Source of the DNA: Methylorubrum sp. B1-46
Lineage (GTDB): Bacteria > Pseudomonadota > Alphaproteobacteria > Rhizobiales > Beijerinckiaceae
Direction: 5' to 3'
Assembly (NCBI RefSeq): GCF_021117295.1
Contig: NZ_CP088247.1
Coordinates: 496,001 to 560,000 of the forward strand
DNA: 64,000 nucleotides
The notes under the pieces are model-generated. The model ran no database searches. It was not told the origin of the DNA and saw nothing but the letters and a program-made list of their open reading frames with translations. This document shows positions 27,445 to 35,554 of the stretch, one piece after another (the stretch's first letter is position 1; every line of letters begins with the position of its first letter). The position numbers and the translations under genes were made by a program.

Positions 27445-27741
27445 ATGGAGCTCCCGACAGTGCTTACAGGCGCACGAAAGACCATGGTCAAGGCCGCCGC
27501 CCTGGCGATCGCGGTGACCGGCCTCGGGCTCGCCTCGGCGCCCCGCGCCGCACAGGCCGCTCCGCTCCCGATTCAGACCGAGGCGGCCACGGCAGGGGAT
27601 GCCATCGAGCAGGTGCAGTACCGCCCGCACCGCCACTACCGCCGGCATTATCACCACCGCCGCCACATGCACCGCCACCACCGCTTCCACCATCCGCGCC
27701 ATCATCACCACCGCCGCTATCACCATCACCGCCGCTGGTGA
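27445..27741 (+). CDS. Exported histidine/arginine-rich small protein
   Basis: A 98-residue protein. It has a Sec-type signal (MVKAAALAIAVTGLGLASA, cleavage-like site after AAQA). The mature chain has a tail of about 40 residues made almost only of His, Arg, Tyr and Pro (RHYRRHYHHRRHMHRHHRFH and on). The His density suggests metal binding (Ni, Cu or Zn) in the periplasm, which is inference. The start is uncertain: ATG 27445 gives a 16-residue basic leader, while ATG 27484 begins directly at the signal peptide. Neither has a strong ribosome site. A perfect terminator follows at 27767. Confidence 0.7.
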   Translation: MELPTVLTGARKTMVKAAALAIAVTGLGLASAPRAAQAAPLPIQTEAATAGDAIEQVQYRPHRHYRRHYHHRRHMHRHHRFHHPRHHHHRRYHHHRRW

Positions 27742-27766
27742 CCGGCCGGCAGGGCTGAGCATGGAG

Positions 27767-27796
27767 GGGCTGCCGTCGCGAGACGGCAGCCCTTTT
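27767..27796 (+). terminator. Rho-independent terminator
   Basis: GGGCTGCCGTC (27767-27777) pairs perfectly with GACGGCAGCCC (27782-27792) over a GCGA tetraloop and is followed by TTTT. It ends the His-rich gene transcript and separates it from rph. Confidence 0.85.
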
Positions 27797-27890
27797 CGCT
27801 TCCGAATGGACTGAGACCATCGGGCGGTTGCCGCGACGGCCGCCAGCGCCTAAGAGGCCGGGCTTCGAATTTCGACACGGAGCTGAACGG

Positions 27891-28604
27891 ATGCGTCCCT
27901 CGAAGCGCGCGGCGGACGCGATGCGCGACGTCACGCTGGAGCGGGCGGTCGCCCGCTACGCGGAAGGTTCCTGCCTCGTCACCTTCGGCAACACCCGTGT
28001 GCTCTGCACCGCCTCTCTGGAAGAGCGCGGCCCGCCCTGGCTGCGCGGCTCCGGCAAGGGGTGGGTCACGGCGGAATACGCCATGCTGCCCCGCGCCACC
28101 CACGAGCGGACCCGCCGCGAGGTCAATTCCGGCAAGCCGTCGGGCCGCACGCAGGAGATCCAGCGGCTGATCGGCCGCTCGCTTCGGGCCGTCACCAACC
28201 TGCCCGCGCTCGGCGAGCGCCAGATCACCATCGATTGCGACGTGATCCAGGCCGATGGCGGCACCCGCACCGCCTCGATCACCGGCGCCTGGGTGGCGCT
28301 GCACGATTGCCTGGCCTGGATGCGTGCCCGCTCGATCATCTCGGTCGATCCTCTGAAGGACCACGTCGCGGCGGTCTCCTGCGGTATCTACAAGGGCCAG
28401 CCGGTGCTCGACCTCGACTATGCCGAGGATTCGGCCGCCGAGACGGACGCGAACTTCGTCGTTACCGGAAAGGGCGGCATCGTCGAGGTGCAGGGCACCG
28501 CCGAGATGGAGCCGTTCACGGACGAGCAATTCCTCGAATTGCTGCGGCTCGCCAAGGGCGGGGTGGCGCAACTCGTCGAGCTGCAGCGGAAGGCCATCGC
28601 GTGA
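27891..28604 (+). CDS. rph: Ribonuclease PH
   Basis: A 237-residue phosphorolytic 3'-5' exoribonuclease that trims tRNA 3' ends. The start [20 protein letters not shown] is typical. Family motifs include [55 protein letters not shown] and the catalytic-region pattern [20 protein letters not shown]. Length is normal. ATG 27891 follows GAGCTGAACGG. Its stop overlaps the rdgB GTG start (GTGA, 28601-28604), so the two are coupled, as in many alphaproteobacteria. Confidence 0.96.
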   Translation: MRPSKRAADAMRDVTLERAVARYAEGSCLVTFGNTRVLCTASLEERGPPWLRGSGKGWVTAEYAMLPRATHERTRREVNSGKPSGRTQEIQRLIGRSLRAVTNLPALGERQITIDCDVIQADGGTRTASITGAWVALHDCLAWMRARSIISVDPLKDHVAAVSCGIYKGQPVLDLDYAEDSAAETDANFVVTGKGGIVEVQGTAEMEPFTDEQFLELLRLAKGGVAQLVELQRKAIA

Positions 28605-29236
28605 GTGGGCATCGCATCCTCTCCGGCAAGGTCGTCATCGCGACCCACAATGCCGGCAAGCTCGTGGAGATGCGCGAGTTGCTAGCCCCGTTCGGCGTCG
28701 AGGCGGTCTCGGCCGGCGAACTCGGGCTGTCCGAGCCCGACGAGACCGGAACGATGTTCGCCGAGAACGCGGCGATCAAGGCGCACGCCGCCGCCAAGGC
28801 CTCAGGGCTGCCGGCCTTCGCAGACGATTCCGGGCTCTGCGTCAACGCGCTCGACGGGGCGCCGGGCCTGTTCTCCGCCCGCTGGGCCGGCCCGAACAAG
28901 GACTTCAACGGCGCCATGGCGCGGATCGCCGACGAGCTCGACCGGCGCGGCGCGAGCGACCGGCGCGCCCACTTCGTCTCCGCCCTCGTCCTCGCTTGGC
29001 CGGACGGGCATACCGAGCTGTTCGAGGGCCGCGTCTTCGGCGACCTCGTCGCGCCGCGCGGCGCGCTCGGCTTCGGCTACGATCCGATGTTCCGCCCGGA
29101 GGGCATGGATCGGACCTTCGGCGAGATCTCGTCCGAGGAGAAGCACGGCGTCGATTGGCAGAGCGGCAACGCGCTGTCGCACCGGGCGCGGGCGTTCGTC
29201 CTGCTGGCGAAGGCGTGTCTGCGCCGGCCGGGTTGA
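28601..29236 (+). CDS. rdgB: Non-canonical purine NTP pyrophosphatase (RdgB/HAM1)
   Basis: A 211-residue HAM1-family enzyme that hydrolyses dITP, ITP and XTP to monophosphates, keeping deaminated purines out of DNA and RNA. Motifs: [17 protein letters not shown] at the start, [46 protein letters not shown] and the C-terminal LSHRARAF. The GTG at 28601 overlaps the rph stop and is the only start giving the complete first strand. Cytoplasmic. The next 246 bp before hemW contain a large palindromic repeat. Confidence 0.95.
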   Translation: MSGHRILSGKVVIATHNAGKLVEMRELLAPFGVEAVSAGELGLSEPDETGTMFAENAAIKAHAAAKASGLPAFADDSGLCVNALDGAPGLFSARWAGPNKDFNGAMARIADELDRRGASDRRAHFVSALVLAWPDGHTELFEGRVFGDLVAPRGALGFGYDPMFRPEGMDRTFGEISSEEKHGVDWQSGNALSHRARAFVLLAKACLRRPG

Positions 29237-29320
29237 GCTTTCGCACGCGGTCCAACGTGCTTACATCCGGCTGATAGGACGAAGTGCGCGCCGGTCGCAC
29301 GGCGCCGATCCCACTTGCAC

Positions 29321-29427
29321 CCTCATCCGGAGGTGCCGCGAAGCGGCCTCGAAGGATCCTCCAGTCTTCGCGCGATCCCTGGAGGATCCTTCGAAGCTTC
29401 ACTCCCGCTTCGCACCTCGGGATGAGG
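29321..29427. repeat. Large intergenic palindromic repeat (CCTCATCC...GGATGAGG type)
   Basis: A 107-bp imperfect palindrome between rdgB and hemW. The core arms TCGAAGGATCCTCCAG (29349-29364) and CTGGAGGATCCTTCGA (29379-29394) are perfect over 16 bp, with a 14-bp loop. The outer arms CCTCATCCGGAGGTGCCGCG and CGCACCTCGGGATGAGG extend it imperfectly. Elements of this shape are widespread between genes in Bradyrhizobium and Methylobacterium relatives. As RNA it would fold into a long hairpin. Confidence 0.8.
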
Positions 29428-29482
29428 GCAGCGGATCAGACGGCCGCACCGCCCGAGCGGCTCGATCACACAAGACAGGCCG

Positions 29483-30661
29483 ATGCTCCCCGCGACACCG
29501 CCCGACCATCCGACCCGCGATGCGGGGTTCGGGATCTACCTTCACTGGCCGTTCTGCGCCGCGAAGTGCCCCTATTGCGACTTCAACAGCCATGTCCGCC
29601 ATGCCGGCGTGGATCAGCCGCGCTATCTCGCCGCCTTCCGCCGCGAGATCGCCCACGCCGCAGCGCTGGCCCCGGGGCGGACCGTCACCAGCATCTTTCT
29701 CGGCGGCGGCACGCCCTCGCTGATGGCGCCGGAAACGGTGGCCGGCCTGCTCGACGCCGTGGCCGGCGCCTGGGCGATCGCGCCGGATGCCGAGGTGACG
29801 CTGGAGGCCAACCCCACCAGCGTCGAGGCGACGCGCTTTCGCGGCTACCGATCGGCTGGCGTCAACCGCGTGTCGCTCGGCGTCCAGGCGCTCGATGACG
29901 GCGACCTCAAGCGGCTCGGGCGGCTGCACAGCGTGGCGGAGGCGATGGCGGCGGTGCGCACCGCCGCGGCGCATTTCGAGCGCTTCTCCTTCGACCTGAT
30001 CTACGCCCGGCCCGAACAGACGCCGGATGCCTGGGCCGCCGAGTTGCGGCGGGCGATCGATCACGCCGCCGAGCACCTCTCGCTCTACCAGCTCACGATC
30101 GAGCCCGGCACGCCGTTCTTCGGCCTCGCCCAGGCCGGCCGCCTCGTGCCGCCCGACGACGACATCTCCCGCGCCCTCTACGACGTGACACAGGAGATCT
30201 GCGAGGCCGCGGGTCTGCCCGCCTACGAGATCTCGAACCACGCCCGCTCCGGCGCGCAATCGCGCCACAACCTGCTCTACTGGCGCTACGGCGAATATGC
30301 CGGGATCGGCCCCGGCGCCCACGGCCGCCTCGTCCTGCCGCAGGGCCGCACCGGCACGCTGACCGAGAAGGCGCCGGAAGGCTGGCTCGCCCACGTCGAG
30401 CGCGAGGGCCACGGCATCGTCGAGACGGAAGCGCTGTCCGCCGAGGACCAGGGCGACGAGTTCCTGATGATGGGCCTGCGCCTCGCCGAGGGCATCGACC
30501 CCGCCCGCTACGCGGCGCTGAAGGGCCGGCCGCTCGAGGCCGGGCGCCTCGACGCGCTGGTGGCGGACGGCCTCGTCGCGCGACGCGCCGACGGCCGCAT
30601 CGCCGCGACCGCCCGCGGCGCGCCGGTGCTCAACGCGGTGGTGGCAGAGCTGGCGGGCTGA
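29483..30661 (+). CDS. hemW: HemW, radical SAM family haem chaperone
   Basis: A 392-residue HemW (formerly annotated as a HemN-like coproporphyrinogen oxidase). The radical SAM cluster motif WPFCAAKCPYCDF has C25, C29 and C32. SIFLGGGTPSLM and NPTSVEATRFRGYRSAGVNR are typical. The SPRC-like N-terminal extension of true HemN is absent, which favours HemW. HemW binds haem and delivers it to respiratory proteins, which would suit the cytochrome-rich respiratory chain here. The gene is separated from rdgB by a palindromic repeat, and nothing clearly shares its transcript downstream. Confidence 0.93.
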   Translation: MLPATPPDHPTRDAGFGIYLHWPFCAAKCPYCDFNSHVRHAGVDQPRYLAAFRREIAHAAALAPGRTVTSIFLGGGTPSLMAPETVAGLLDAVAGAWAIAPDAEVTLEANPTSVEATRFRGYRSAGVNRVSLGVQALDDGDLKRLGRLHSVAEAMAAVRTAAAHFERFSFDLIYARPEQTPDAWAAELRRAIDHAAEHLSLYQLTIEPGTPFFGLAQAGRLVPPDDDISRALYDVTQEICEAAGLPAYEISNHARSGAQSRHNLLYWRYGEYAGIGPGAHGRLVLPQGRTGTLTEKAPEGWLAHVEREGHGIVETEALSAEDQGDEFLMMGLRLAEGIDPARYAALKGRPLEAGRLDALVADGLVARRADGRIAATARGAPVLNAVVAELAG

Positions 30662-30702
30662 TCCTGACTCTTCGGCGGATGCCGTTCGTGCTAGACCGAA
30701 CG

Positions 30703-30747
30703 CATCGTCCCGGAAGGTAGTCACCGGCTTTCGGAACATGACGACGC
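30703..30747. repeat. Intergenic repeat, copy A (CCGGCTTTCG type)
   Basis: A 45-bp stretch upstream of the toxin-antitoxin pair matches 45631-45675 at 32 of 45 positions by hand count, with the shared core CCGGCTTTCG. A shorter, weaker relative (CATCGCCCGAAAGGCGATGA) occurs at about 2189. Likely a dispersed intergenic repeat. It may also overlap the antitoxin promoter region. Confidence 0.4.
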
Positions 30748-30768
30748 TCTCGATCGAGGAGGATCTTC

Positions 30769-31002
30769 ATGGTCGATATCTTGGATCGTGCCATGGAAGC
30801 CCTGCGTCGGATGCCGGCAGGCGAGCGGGAGAGTCTGGCGCAAGCCATTCTCACGGTTGCAGATAACGAGATCCCGCTCGACGTCGACCCGGAGCATCTT
30901 CCAGCCGTCCTGGAAGGGCTCGCGCAAATCGAACGCGGTGCCTACAGCGAGGGTGAACCCGAAGGTCTCGTCGCCGCCGCGTTTCGACGCAGCGTCCCGT
31001 GA
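30769..31002 (+). CDS. Type II antitoxin of the ParE/RelE pair
   Basis: A 77-residue acidic protein: MVDILDRAMEALRRMPAGER, then EIPLDVDPEHLPAVLEGLAQIERGAYSE. The C-terminal part, with the ALEGLAQ.ERGAYS pattern, resembles the toxin-wrapping tail of antitoxins paired with RelE/ParE toxins. The N-terminus lacks an obvious ribbon-helix-helix, so DNA binding is unsure. Its stop overlaps the toxin start as GTGA (30999-31002), the tight coupling usual for such modules. GAGGA lies just before the ATG region (30758-30766). Confidence 0.8.
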   Translation: MVDILDRAMEALRRMPAGERESLAQAILTVADNEIPLDVDPEHLPAVLEGLAQIERGAYSEGEPEGLVAAAFRRSVP

Positions 31003-31286
31003 AACTACGCCTCTCTGCACGGGCGACTGACGATCTCGAAGGGATCGCGGCCTATCTGGAAGCGCGCGATCCGCAGGCCTCCCGCCGCGTCGAGCAGCAA
31101 CTCGCCGCAGCTCTGCGTGGGCTCCTAAATCATCCGAGAGCCGGGCGACCTGTGGGTCGCGGGTTACGCCGTATCGCCGTCCCGCGCCTGCCCTACCTGA
31201 TCTACTATCGGATCGATGAAGCCGCCGACGCGATCGGAGTCGCTACGATCCGACATGCGGCGCGACGACCGATCAATCCGATGTAA
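30999..31286 (+). CDS. Type II toxin, RelE/ParE family
   Basis: A 95-residue basic protein with the RelE/ParE fold pattern: LRLSARATDDLEGIAAYLEARDPQAS, then LLNHPRAGRPVGRGLRRIAVPRLPYLIYYRID, then GVATIRHAARRP. The LPYLIYYRID strand and the final IRHAARRP are family hallmarks. ParE-type members poison gyrase and RelE-type cut mRNA on the ribosome; the ParE-like spacing here (PRAGRP) favours the former, without certainty. The GTG start overlaps the antitoxin stop. The module is intact and probably functional. Confidence 0.87.
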   Translation: MKLRLSARATDDLEGIAAYLEARDPQASRRVEQQLAAALRGLLNHPRAGRPVGRGLRRIAVPRLPYLIYYRIDEAADAIGVATIRHAARRPINPM

Positions 31287-31305
31287 GCGACCCTTGCCGG
31301 AACCC

Positions 31306-32508
31306 TCAGATCCCCGACGGCCCGAGCACCTTCGGCGCCGGACTGACCAACATCGCCGCGTTGTCGCGGATCTCGTAGACCGCCAGCGTCCGCTCGCTGA
31401 CGCCCTCGGACGAGAAGCGGAAGGTGCCGTCGAGGCCGGAGAAGCCCGCCGGATTGGTCAGCGTCGCATCGGCGAAGCGCTGCGAGCCGTACTGGCGCAC
31501 CAAGGCGACGGTGAGCGAGACGGCATCGTAGCCGAGCGAGGCGGTGCGAGGCGGCGCCGCCCCGAACCGCGCCTGGTAGCGCTGCGCGAAGTTGGAAAAG
31601 CCCGCCATGTCGGGCGCGGCGAAACGCGCGCCCTGAAAAGCCGGCTGCGCGGTGACGCGTGGGTCGTTCCACAGGGCGAGGCCCAGCGGGCGCACGCGGG
31701 CCGGCGTGAACCCGACCTTCGTGAGCGCCGGCGCCACGGTCAGCAATCCTTCGGCGGTGTCGGGCACGAACAGCGCATCGGCCTGGGCGCCGCCGCCGGC
31801 GATCACCCGGCGCAACCGCTCCACCGCGGCGCCGGGATTGCCGGGGGGATAGCGCTCGATGCCGACGAGCCGCGCATTCCGCCGGGCGACCGCCTCGCGG
31901 AACTGCGCCTCGACGGCGTTGCCGTAGGTCGTCTCAGGGATCAGGGCAGCGAAGGAGCGGCGCCCGCCCGCGATCGCCTCGTCGACGATGCGATCCACCT
32001 CCGATTGCGGCAGGAAGCTGATGAGGTAGACGCCGCGAGCCGCCACCGCCGCATCGGTCGAGAAGGCGATGACCGGCTTGCCCGCCGCGCGCGCCGCGCT
32101 CCCCGCCGCCTGGACGCTGCCGGCAAAGAGCGGGCCCAGTACCATCTCGGCGCCCTCGGCGAAGGCCGCCTGCGCGGCTTCGCGCGCGCCGTCCGGCGTG
32201 CCACGATCATCCTTCACGAGGATCTGGAGGTTGGGCTTCTGGAAATCCTCGTAGGCCAGTTCTGCGGCGTTGCGCAGGGCGGTGCCGACGGCGGCGCCCT
32301 GACCGCTCAACGGAACGATCAGAGCGACCTTCACCGAGCCCGTGCCGATGATGGTGCCGCCTGTCACAGCCGGACCGGGCTCGCCCGCCGGCACCTGTGC
32401 GGCGGGTCGCGGCGCGTCCGGAACGCCGATGCAGCCCGCGAGGGTGAGCCCGAGGCCGAGCAGCGCCGCTCCCGCGCGAACCGCCCACCGTCCGCCGCGT
32501 CGCGTCAT
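31306..32508 (-). CDS. Penicillin-binding protein activator / LppC-type lipoprotein
   Basis: A 400-residue lipoprotein. The lipobox LTLAGC ends the signal peptide at about residue 26, so it should be membrane-anchored in the periplasm. The rest is a type I periplasmic-binding fold (VALIVPLSGQGAAVGTALRNAAELA, then MVLGPLFAGSVQAA, then PVIAFSTDAAVAARG). It is related to the C-terminal domain of LpoA, which activates PBP1a in E. coli. It is divergent from rsmI and yraN, the same neighbourhood as lpoA/yraM in E. coli. The exact partner here is inferred from homology. Confidence 0.88.
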   Translation of the reverse strand: MTRRGGRWAVRAGAALLGLGLTLAGCIGVPDAPRPAAQVPAGEPGPAVTGGTIIGTGSVKVALIVPLSGQGAAVGTALRNAAELAYEDFQKPNLQILVKDDRGTPDGAREAAQAAFAEGAEMVLGPLFAGSVQAAGSAARAAGKPVIAFSTDAAVAARGVYLISFLPQSEVDRIVDEAIAGGRRSFAALIPETTYGNAVEAQFREAVARRNARLVGIERYPPGNPGAAVERLRRVIAGGGAQADALFVPDTAEGLLTVAPALTKVGFTPARVRPLGLALWNDPRVTAQPAFQGARFAAPDMAGFSNFAQRYQARFGAAPPRTASLGYDAVSLTVALVRQYGSQRFADATLTNPAGFSGLDGTFRFSSEGVSERTLAVYEIRDNAAMLVSPAPKVLGPSGI

Positions 32509-32628
32509 CGCGATCCCCTTGCCGAGCGCAATCCAGGGTCACGATGCGGAGGGGCCGGTGAAAAGTAAATGTGAGGCCGTGCCTTTCCCCGGTCTCCAAA
32601 GGCCTTCGGCCGTGGCATTGTCGCGGCG

Positions 32629-33579
32629 ATGACACAGCGACTCGACAAGCGCCCCGAGGGAAAGCCCCGCGGCCCCGCCACCTTCACTGCCTTCGGCCTC
32701 GCCGCCGAGGCGGAATCCCTTTCGCCGGGGCTCTACGTGGTGGCCACCCCGATTGGTAACCTGCGCGACGTCTCGTTTCGCGCCCTGGCGACGCTCGCCG
32801 CCGCCGACGCGGTGCTGGCCGAGGATACTCGCGTCACCCGCACCCTGCTGATGCATTACGGGATCACGACGCCGCTCGTGTCCTATCACGAGCACTCGAA
32901 CGAGGCGGTGCGCGAGCGGATGGTGATGCGCCTCAAGGCCGGCGAGACCCTGGCGCTCGTCTCCGATGCCGGCACGCCGCTGGTCTCGGATCCCGGCTTC
33001 AAGCTGGTCCAGGCGGCGATTGCCGCCGGCATCCCGGTGACGCCGATTCCCGGCCCCTCGGCGGTCATGACGGCCATCGTCGCCGCCGGCCTGCCGACCG
33101 ACCGCTTCTTCTTCGAAGGGTTCCTGCCGCAGAAGTCGGGCGCCCGGCGCAACCGGCTGGAGGCGCTCGCCGCCATCCCCGGCACCCTGGTGGTGTTCGA
33201 GTCGCCGCACCGCCTCCCCGAGATGCTGGCGGATGCCGCCGCTACCCTCGGTCCCGAGCGGCCGGCGGCGGTCGCGCGCGAATTGACCAAGCTCTACGAG
33301 ACGATCCGCCGCGACAGCCTCGGCGGTCTGGCCGCGATCTTCGCGGAGGAAGGACCGCCGAAGGGCGAAGTCGTGGTGGTGATCGGCGCCGCGCCCGAGG
33401 ACGCCGCGGCGCGGGAGACCGACACCGGGCTCGATGCGCGGATCGAAGCGGCGCTCGCCCGCCACTCGATCAAGGATGCGGCGGCGCTCGTCGCTGACGA
33501 GACCGGCCAGCCCAAGCGGGTCGTCTATGCCCGGGCTCTGGCGCTCGCCCGCCGGTCGGACGATGAGACCTCCGCCTGA
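32629..33579 (+). CDS. rsmI: 16S rRNA (cytidine(1402)-2'-O)-methyltransferase RsmI
   Basis: A 316-residue tetrapyrrole-methylase-fold enzyme that 2'-O-methylates C1402 of 16S rRNA. Motifs: [58 protein letters not shown], and [17 protein letters not shown] followed by FFFEGFLP. The N-terminal 30 residues form a small extension beyond the usual start. It overlaps yraN by 17 bp. The LppC-like lipoprotein gene, rsmI and yraN keep their widespread clustering. Confidence 0.95.
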   Translation: MTQRLDKRPEGKPRGPATFTAFGLAAEAESLSPGLYVVATPIGNLRDVSFRALATLAAADAVLAEDTRVTRTLLMHYGITTPLVSYHEHSNEAVRERMVMRLKAGETLALVSDAGTPLVSDPGFKLVQAAIAAGIPVTPIPGPSAVMTAIVAAGLPTDRFFFEGFLPQKSGARRNRLEALAAIPGTLVVFESPHRLPEMLADAAATLGPERPAAVARELTKLYETIRRDSLGGLAAIFAEEGPPKGEVVVVIGAAPEDAAARETDTGLDARIEAALARHSIKDAAALVADETGQPKRVVYARALALARRSDDETSA

Positions 33580-33949
33580 TCGGGAGGCGCGCCGTCGCGC
33601 CACCTATGGCCGCGGTCTCTCGGCCGAGACGTGGGCCCTCCTGGCCTTGATGCTCAAGGGCTACCGGCCGCTCGCCCGCCGCTTCGCGGCTTCAGGCGGA
33701 GAAATCGACCTGATCGTGCGACGCGGGCGGACGGTGGCCTTCGTCGAGGTCAAGGCTCGCGCAACCTTCGATGCCGCGGCCATCGCCATCGACGCCCGCA
33801 AGCGGGCGCGCCTGTCACGGGCTGCGCGGACTTGGCTCGGGCGTCATCCGTTGCCGGCGGACACGACCCTGCGGGCGGATGCGGTGTTCGTGGCACCGCG
33901 CCGCTGGCCGCGCCACCTGGTGAACGCGTTCGAGATCGAAGGCTTGTGA
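33563..33949 (+). CDS. yraN: YraN family (UPF0102) endonuclease-like protein
   Basis: A 128-residue protein with the YraN pattern: [38 protein letters not shown], then [17 protein letters not shown]. The ID...(V)EVK residues form a PD-(D/E)XK nuclease-like core, though the family's activity is not established. ATG 33563 lies within the 3' end of rsmI. Such overlap is normal for this pair. It ends 13 bp before the convergent response-regulator gene. Confidence 0.9.
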   Translation: MRPPPDREARRRATYGRGLSAETWALLALMLKGYRPLARRFAASGGEIDLIVRRGRTVAFVEVKARATFDAAAIAIDARKRARLSRAARTWLGRHPLPADTTLRADAVFVAPRRWPRHLVNAFEIEGL

Positions 33950-33962
33950 AGCGCAGGCCGCG

Positions 33963-34352
33963 TCAGCCCTCGGCGCCGGCGATGGCCGCGGCGAGGGTGC
34001 GCTTGAGGTCGGCTTGACTGAACGGCTTCTGCACCACCGGCCGGTTGCGGAACGGCTCGCGGATGCCCGCTCCGCCGTAACCGGTCGAGAAGACGATGGG
34101 CAGGTTGCGCTCGGCGATGGCTTCGGCCACCGGGTAGATCGGTTCACCCGCCACGTTCACGTCGAGAATGGCGACGGTGAAGCTCTCATTGCGGGCCATC
34201 TCCAGAGCCGTGGCGAGCCGGGCTGCCGGCCCGACGATCTCGCAACCGAAATCGAGCAGCATATCCTCGAGAAGCATCGAGATCGCCGCCTCGTCCTCGA
34301 CGACGAGCACCCGCGCGCCGGACAGACGATCCTCGTTCGAATCCACACTCAC
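33963..34352 (-). CDS. Single-domain response regulator
   Basis: A 129-residue receiver domain with no output domain. The acidic pocket is EDE at about 19-21, the phosphoacceptor D64 is in AILDVNVAGE, the switch Thr/Ser is in PIVFSTGYG, and the conserved Lys is in VVQKPFSQ. The DVNVAGEPIYPVA pattern is typical of receivers paired with HWE/HisKA2 sensor kinases in Rhizobiales. No kinase gene is adjacent, so the partner is unknown. Cytoplasmic. Confidence 0.9.
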   Translation of the reverse strand: MSVDSNEDRLSGARVLVVEDEAAISMLLEDMLLDFGCEIVGPAARLATALEMARNESFTVAILDVNVAGEPIYPVAEAIAERNLPIVFSTGYGGAGIREPFRNRPVVQKPFSQADLKRTLAAAIAGAEG

Positions 34353-34549
34353 GCCGGGTCGTCTTCCCTATCGATCCGTTCCCGATCCGGAACGCTGTCT
34401 GTGGCGGACCGGTTGCGCTTCGAACGCTCCGGAGGAGGCTCTCGTTACACTTCGAAAGCGAGTGCCCCACCCGGAAAACGCTGCCCGGCACCCTGAGCCG
34501 TCGCCCGTAAAGCTGAGCGTGTCAAGCGCCGGAAAGCCTCGGCCATGCT

Positions 34550-35554
34550 ATGCTGTTGCTCGCGATGTTATTCGGTGAAACATTTCTTTCGCGTTGTCGT
34601 AGCGAAGCGACAACCGCGAGCCGGCTCAGAGCCGGCTCAACCGTGAGTCGGCGCGGCGTCCTCGCAGCGATGTCCGGAGCCATGCTCTCAGGATACACTT
34701 ATGCCGCCCCCGCTCGTCCCATCGTGATCGGCTCGAAGAGCGACACGGAAGGAGCGCTTCTTGGAAACCTCATTTCCGCTGTTCTGGAACGGCTGGGCCT
34801 CACCGTCGAGCGCCGCCTCGGGCTCGGCCCGACGCTGATCGTTCGCTCCGCATTGCTGGCTGGCGAGATCGATCTCTATCCCGAATATACCGGCAACGTC
34901 GCCTTCTTCACAGGGACGGAGACCGATCCTGTCTGGAAGTCGTCGGCGAGCGCCTACGATCGCGCCCTGCGGCTCGACGCCGCGCGGGGGCTCGTCTGGC
35001 TCGGCCGGGCACCGGCCAACAACACCTGGCTGATCGCGGTGCAGGGCCGCTTGGCCCGCGCGCACAGGCTCGCGACCATGCTGGACTTCGCGGGCGCCGT
35101 AAGGGCCGACCTGATCCGGCTCGCCGCCTCGACGGAATTCGTGGAAAGCCCCGCCGCCCTTCCCTCCTTCGAGGCCGCCTACGGCTTCACCCTGCCGCGC
35201 TCGCGCATCATCAGCCTCCCCGGCGGCGACACGGCGGTGACGGCGCGCGCCGCGGCCGAGGGAATCAGCGGGCTCAATGCCGGCATGGTCTACGGCACGG
35301 ATGGCGCACTCGCGGCCCTCGACCTCGCTGTGATGAGCGATCCGAAGGGCGCGCAGATCGTCTACGAGCCGGCGCCCGTGATCCGCGCCGCGACGCTCGA
35401 ACGCAACCCGGAGATCCGCCGCGCCCTCGACCGAATCTTCGCCCGCCTCGACGCCGACACCCTGCGGCGGCTCAACGCGGCGATCACGGTGGAAGGGCGC
35501 ACCGCCGCCGCGGTGGCCGGCGCGTGGCTGGCCGGAGAGGCAAGCCACCCGTGA
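34550..35554 (+). CDS. Osmoprotectant/glycine betaine ABC transporter substrate-binding protein (OsmF/YehZ-like)
   Basis: A 334-residue OpuAC-type binding protein. The core reads PIVIGSKSDTEGALLGNLISAVLERLGL, then GEIDLYPEYTGNVAFF and later PLF-free helices ending RRLNAAITVEGRTAAAVA. This is the family that binds choline, betaine or related quaternary amines in the periplasm. The start is uncertain. ATG 34550 gives a long leader that includes two short palindromes (34588-34607 and 34617-34638). GTG 34643 starts directly at SRRGVLAAMSG, a Tat-like signal, and may be the true start. The stop overlaps the permease GTG (35551-35554). Confidence 0.87.
   Translation: MLLLAMLFGETFLSRCRSEATTASRLRAGSTVSRRGVLAAMSGAMLSGYTYAAPARPIVIGSKSDTEGALLGNLISAVLERLGLTVERRLGLGPTLIVRSALLAGEIDLYPEYTGNVAFFTGTETDPVWKSSASAYDRALRLDAARGLVWLGRAPANNTWLIAVQGRLARAHRLATMLDFAGAVRADLIRLAASTEFVESPAALPSFEAAYGFTLPRSRIISLPGGDTAVTARAAAEGISGLNAGMVYGTDGALAALDLAVMSDPKGAQIVYEPAPVIRAATLERNPEIRRALDRIFARLDADTLRRLNAAITVEGRTAAAVAGAWLAGEASHP

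Noticed and set aside
27600..27741. CACC/CATC-rich stretch that looks like a short tandem repeat or CRISPR-like array
   Set aside because: It is the codon pattern of the His/Arg-rich protein tail; there are no regular spacers or constant repeats.
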